From Devriesea agamarum (lineage in GTDB: Bacteria > Actinomycetota > Actinomycetes > Actinomycetales > Dermabacteraceae): 64,000 nucleotides of DNA. Positions 60,402 to 64,000 of the stretch are shown one piece after another. Numbering within the stretch: the stretch's first letter is position 1; each line of letters starts with the position of its first letter. The notes under the pieces were generated by a model. That model was not told where the DNA came from. It worked only from the letters and a program-made list of their open reading frames with translations, and made no database searches. The stretch is from the NCBI RefSeq assembly GCF_900070355.1, contig NZ_LN849456.1, positions 1,798,001 through 1,862,000 on the forward strand, in the 5' to 3' direction. A program made the translations under genes and the position numbers.

Positions 60402-61267
60402 ATGGATCCGGTGGATCCGAGCGAAAAGCGTCCGCTTGCGAGTCGCCCTGAGCTACTAGGCTCGTTGCCGCTTCAGTCGCGGGCATTACGCAGGTCACCG
60501 TCGCTTACGGGTTACAGGGAGCGGATACCTGGAACGATGCCTTGGCCACGCCTTGGCCGGACCAGCCGATCGGTATGGCGTTACAGATTGTGGCTGCTAT
60601 CGCAGTGATGGCATTCGTAGCCAAACGCGTCGCACGACGACCCATGTACGAGCTAGAGCGCTCGGGAGCTCTCCGTGAATTTGGCTATGGCACTCTGGTT
60701 GGCGTCAGTGTAATTACCGTGGCTATAGCCTGCTTGCTCGCGCTTGGAAGTTACCGCATCACTGACATCATCGTGGGCCGTGGCCTCTTGTCTGGCTTGC
60801 TTCTCGGGCTCGGGAGCGCTTTCGGGGAAGAAATCGTGATGCGCGGAATTCTGCTGCGCGTCCTTATCGGGATGATCGGTGCAGCACCCGCACTTATCCT
60901 CACCTCAGTAGCGTTCGGACTGCTCCACCTGGGCAACCCCGGCGCCTCTCTTCTCAGCGCAATCGGCATTGCATTGCAAGCCGGTGTCATGTTCGGTGCG
61001 GCGTACTTGCTCACACGGAGACTGTGGTTTGCGATCGGCATACACTCAGCCTGGAACTTCACGCAAACCGCAATCTTCGGACTGAACGTCTCAGGCGTAC
61101 CAACCGAGCCGGGGCTGTTCATCGCGGAGATACACGGCCCTGATTGGCTTACCGGAGGCGGACTCGGAATCGAAGGCTCCATCATCATGATCGCGCTCGG
61201 TCTTATCGTGAGCACGATGTTGCTGCTGCGCGCATCAGCTAAAAATCAGGCCAGGCCCTTGCCATAA
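60402..61267 (+). pseudogene. CPBP family intramembrane protease, probable frameshift near the start
   Basis: The main part (from 60542) encodes six or more membrane segments with the CPBP/Abi motifs FGEEIVMRGILLRVLIG (EExxxR), LTSVAFGLLHLGN (FxxxH) and IGIHSAWNFTQTA (HxxxN). In this frame nothing but a TTG at 60542 can start it. Upstream of that TTG the same frame reads RLVAASVAGITQVTVAYG, a missing first membrane segment. ATG 60402, with GGAGATGCC in front, starts a different frame (MDPVDPSEKRPLASRPELL). A one-base change at about 60445-60460 would join the two into one protein of usual size. Sequencing error, frameshift or true loss cannot be told apart here. It may process or confer immunity to the peptide. 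Confidence 0.72.
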
Positions 61268-61582
61268 ACCATGCACTAGTCGGCGTGATCGCAGGTACGA
61301 CTGATCTCTACCTTTCCCAACTGCGAAGGTTCGCGCATCATGGGTTCTTCAGATCGCCTGCAGCGTCGCTGCATGCAAGGACGCGGCTGAGCTATTCGGG
61401 TGCGGTCTGTTCCTCCGGCGGGCCCAGGGGCGCTTCGAGCTCGTGCGGGTTGGGCCAAACGACGTAGGCTTCCCCGGGTCATCACCACCTGGAGCAGTCC
61501 ATGGCGGCGCCACCTGAACCCAGGTGACGCCGCCATTGTCAACGGCAGGCCTTAATCTGCGTATTCTCGCTGCTACACGACA
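61268..61582. other. Intergenic between convergent genes
   Basis: 315 bp. No gene supported. Holds the long hairpin at 61501-61536. Confidence 0.55.
61501..61536. terminator. Bidirectional hairpin terminator
   Basis: ATGGCGGCGCCACCTG (61501-61516), 4 nt loop, CAGGTGACGCCGCCAT (61521-61536): 15 of 16 pairs. It separates the CPBP gene (plus) and the nucleotidase gene (minus). No clear T-run on either side. Confidence 0.78.
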
Positions 61583-64000
61583 CTAAACTAGGCGGTTCAG
61601 CATCGCGGCAGCAGCATCGCGGTGAATAGGATCCCAGGAACGGAATTCATACCCGTTATCTACGGACCATCCGCGCGCAACCTTGGCTTTGTGTAGCCAC
61701 ACGATCTCCCGGTAGAACGGGTCGGTGGGCGCAACATCCGTGAACGGTGAGCTCGTCGGCAGGTCGACCTTAGGTGATCCCGAAGCGCGGAATAGGAAGG
61801 CCGCCACAGCATTGCGCTGGGCAGGGGCCTTCGGGCGGAACGTGCCATCGGAGAAACCGTTCGCAATGCCAGTGTTCTTAGCCCATATGATTTCGCGATA
61901 GAACGGCGAGGTCGGCGCAACATCCGTAAACGGCGACGCATCCGGGAGCGAAACCTTAGGGCTGCCTGCGCGGCGATACAGGAACGCCATCATCGCTTCG
62001 CGGGTTGCCGGGGCCCCGGGACGGTAGGTGCCGTCCGGGTATCCGGTAGAGATTCCCTGCTGGTTCATCCAGGAAATCTCGTTGTAGAACGCGGTTCCCG
62101 GCTTCACATCGGTAAACGCCGCTTTACTGGGCTGCGGCAGCGTCACCGTGAGCATCACATCGGTGCCGGTATTCGGTTGCGAGGAGATGTGCAGGTCAAC
62201 CACCTTGGCCCCGGCCTGGTCCCGCGCTGATGCGGCCAAGGCATCTAACGGAAGCCGCAGCTGGGCCACACCATCGCGGTAGGGGGCCGTCAATGGCTTC
62301 GTACCCGTTGCCGTGCCGTTCGCTGTCCCAGGGTTCGCCTTGCCGATTGTCGCCGTGGCCTGGGCGATCTGCGGGGCGCCGAGGCTCAGGGATTCGAGTC
62401 CCTTCACATCGATCACCAAGTCAGTGCCGACAACGCGGGGTTGCGAGGTTTCCAGGCCGCGCGCCGCAAACGGCGGAACGGTGGGGCGATGAGCACCCAG
62501 ATAGTCAATCCAGGCGTCCCGGTCCACCAGACCGGTGTCGGTCATGTTCTTCCCCTTAGTCAGAACATGGAAGTTGTCGCCGCCATTGATCAGGAAGCTG
62601 GCCGAGACCACCGTGTATGTGGCGTGTGGATCGAGCGCTTTACCGTCGATGTGCACCGAAGTGATCCGCTGGCCTTCCGGCCGAGTGGAATCAAAGGTGT
62701 AGGACACGTTCTTGGACAGTCCGAGTTGTATGTACGAGCGCGAGGGTACCGCTCCGTGAATATCCCGTTGCCACTGCTGTTCGAGCAGTGTTTTCACCTG
62801 GGCGCCGGTGAGGTCTACCGTGCTGAGACCGTTAGCAAACGGGATGACGTCGTTGGCTTCACGGTAGGTGATCTTGCCGTCACCTTCGCTTCCTGAAGCC
62901 TTATAGAACATATCGGCGCGGACCCCACCGGGGTTCATCACCCCGATATCGGCGCGCTTACTGGCATAGTTCTTTTGCTGGGTGCTCCACCGCATCGATT
63001 CAGCCAGCAGGTCCGACAGGGCGGAGCCACGACCGCGGTCATCGCCCTTGGCAGGCATCTCACCCTGACCGTTCCAGCGCCAGAATCCGTCTTTGTAGGT
63101 GGCGATTTGCGGTCCCCAGGCTGTGGTGATGTCGGCATCGAGGCTGCCGACGATCTTCGCGCCTTTCACTTCACCCGCAGCTTTTGCCTTCTCCACAATT
63201 TTTTTGGCCTCGTGGTAGCGGGGAAGCTTGGCCGCATCGCAGGCTGCGAGGTCTGCGCCCTTGGTCGCCAAGAGTTCGTTGGTCACCAGCTTGAGGCGGT
63301 CGCTGGCCTTGTCGTATTGGAAGGTCACCTTGGACAGCAGTTCCCCATATGAGGCTGCTTGAATAATGGGTCGGGTCCGGTCCGTTCCCGGCACTTTCGC
63401 TTCGTAGTCGTAGCGGACATGGGTGTGTCCGTTGTAGATGGCATCGGCCTTGGGCGAGGTTTTCTCGACCATCTTGGTGAACACCTGATCGTCGGTCTGC
63501 GGGGCTTTCCCCGAGTCAGCACCGACGGCCGCTCCTTCGTGGTATTCGACGACTAGCACGTCGTAATCGGCGGCAGGGATGGTGTCGATGACGGCGTTGA
63601 CGGAGTCGACGGGATCCTTGAACTGGATATCAGCGATTCCGCTCGGCGTCACCAGCGACGCGGTTTGTTCAGTCACCGCGCCCACAACAGCAACCCGCAC
63701 CTCGCCCGCTTTGACGATGACGTAGGGCTTGGCGGCTGGTCGTCCGTCGCGATGGAAAACATTCGCGCCAAGCAGCGGGAACTTGGAGCGCTTTTCGACG
63801 CGGTTGACCAGGGCGTCATACCCGCCGTCGAACTCGTGGTTGCCGAGCGCGGAGGCGTCAAGGTCCAAGGCGTTTAAGTAATCGATGGTCGGGTTGTCAT
63901 CGGCGATAAAGGAGGAGAACTCCGAGGCCCCGATATTGTCGCCAGCGGACAGGAATGCGCTGGCCGGAGCTTTAGCCCGCTGGGTTTCCAGTGTGCAGGC
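61583..64000 (-). CDS. Secreted 5'-nucleotidase-like metallophosphatase with three SLH repeats (5' end outside window)
   Basis: 805 residues visible; the frame is open to the window edge, so the signal peptide and first metal motif are missing. Calcineurin-like part: SAGDNIG, ALGNHEFDGG and YNGHTHVRYD. The 5'-nucleotidase C-terminal domain follows (about 280-500: MNPGGVRADM, ITYREANDVIPFANGLSTVDLTG printed in part, INGGDNFHVL). Then a linker domain and three S-layer homology repeats ending the protein (FTDVKPGTAFYNEI, FTDVAPTSPFYREI, FTDVAPTDPFYREI). It hydrolyses nucleotides outside the cell and is held to wall polymers by the SLH repeats. The ATG at 63868 is internal. Confidence 0.93.
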   Translation of the reverse strand, partial: ACTLETQRAKAPASAFLSAGDNIGASEFSSFIADDNPTIDYLNALDLDASALGNHEFDGGYDALVNRVEKRSKFPLLGANVFHRDGRPAAKPYVIVKAGEVRVAVVGAVTEQTASLVTPSGIADIQFKDPVDSVNAVIDTIPAADYDVLVVEYHEGAAVGADSGKAPQTDDQVFTKMVEKTSPKADAIYNGHTHVRYDYEAKVPGTDRTRPIIQAASYGELLSKVTFQYDKASDRLKLVTNELLATKGADLAACDAAKLPRYHEAKKIVEKAKAAGEVKGAKIVGSLDADITTAWGPQIATYKDGFWRWNGQGEMPAKGDDRGRGSALSDLLAESMRWSTQQKNYASKRADIGVMNPGGVRADMFYKASGSEGDGKITYREANDVIPFANGLSTVDLTGAQVKTLLEQQWQRDIHGAVPSRSYIQLGLSKNVSYTFDSTRPEGQRITSVHIDGKALDPHATYTVVSASFLINGGDNFHVLTKGKNMTDTGLVDRDAWIDYLGAHRPTVPPFAARGLETSQPRVVGTDLVIDVKGLESLSLGAPQIAQATATIGKANPGTANGTATGTKPLTAPYRDGVAQLRLPLDALAASARDQAGAKVVDLHISSQPNTGTDVMLTVTLPQPSKAAFTDVKPGTAFYNEISWMNQQGISTGYPDGTYRPGAPATREAMMAFLYRRAGSPKVSLPDASPFTDVAPTSPFYREIIWAKNTGIANGFSDGTFRPKAPAQRNAVAAFLFRASGSPKVDLPTSSPFTDVAPTDPFYREIVWLHKAKVARGWSVDNGYEFRSWDPIHRDAAAAMLNRLV

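Noticed and set aside
1-64000. tRNA or rRNA genes
   Set aside because: Intergenic stretches were read for tRNA-like cloverleaf ends and rRNA words; none was convincing by eye.

Overview
The window is high-GC DNA from an actinobacterium. Support comes from GTG/TTG starts with GGAG-type ribosome binding sites, a Tat-type lipoprotein signal on a sugar-binding protein, a DUF6318 protein, a heterodimeric ABC exporter with a divergent TetR gene, and an actinobacterial-looking urease locus. Gene content (galactoside use, lactate permease, urease, metallophosphatase with three S-layer homology repeats) fits a host-associated member of the Actinomycetales/Micrococcales. I cannot name a genus. No rRNA, tRNA, CRISPR array, prophage or insertion sequence was recognised.

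Layout. 1-4731: end of a GH36 alpha-galactosidase and its ABC sugar importer. 4732-6665: a hypothetical gene and a DUF4126 membrane protein with repeat-rich spacers. 6666-10840: an AT-richer island with one WXG/T7SS-like secreted protein, a small membrane protein next to it, and at least four more intact or decaying copies of that small gene, several with a piece of the large gene's 3' end. 11244-13871: phosphate uptake (DUF47 and Pit). 13979-22468: housekeeping genes (phosphoglucomutase, YigZ, surface protein, LMW phosphatase, GNAT, App1 phosphatase, aldo/keto reductase). 22649-25373: polar amino acid ABC importer. 25731-32021: ClC channel, small membrane protein, heterodimeric ABC exporter and TetR regulator. 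32146-39290: domain-permuted GH3 beta-glucosidase, DUF6318 protein, lactate permease, methyltransferase, DUF456 protein. 39382-43956: SbcCD nuclease. 44453-53960: nitrogen and nickel locus (AmtB, urea transporter, ureA, a CbiX-like His-tailed protein, ureB, ureC, ureF, ureG, ureD, NiCoT). 54180-61267: two ABC ATPase/permease pairs, TetR, membrane metalloprotease, ThiF-type adenylating enzyme, an unlisted 21-codon ORF with a very strong ribosome binding site, and a CPBP protease. 61583-64000: a secreted 5'-nucleotidase-like protein, cut by the window edge.

Three things stand out. The 54-61 kb block looks like a ribosomally synthesised peptide (RiPP) cluster whose probable 21-residue precursor is too short for normal gene calling. 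The urease operon lacks ureE in this window; between ureA and ureB it carries a double CbiX-like chelatase-type protein with a 22-histidine tail, a candidate replacement nickel chaperone. The 7.4-10.8 kb block looks like a toxin/immunity cassette array caught in the act of duplication and decay.

A fourth pattern runs through the whole window: short degenerate tandem repeats (period 16-24 bp) sit on gene ends, often running over the stop codon, and inside the ends or linkers of genes (UreD, methyltransferase, SbcC). This suggests ongoing slippage-type repeat growth in this genome.
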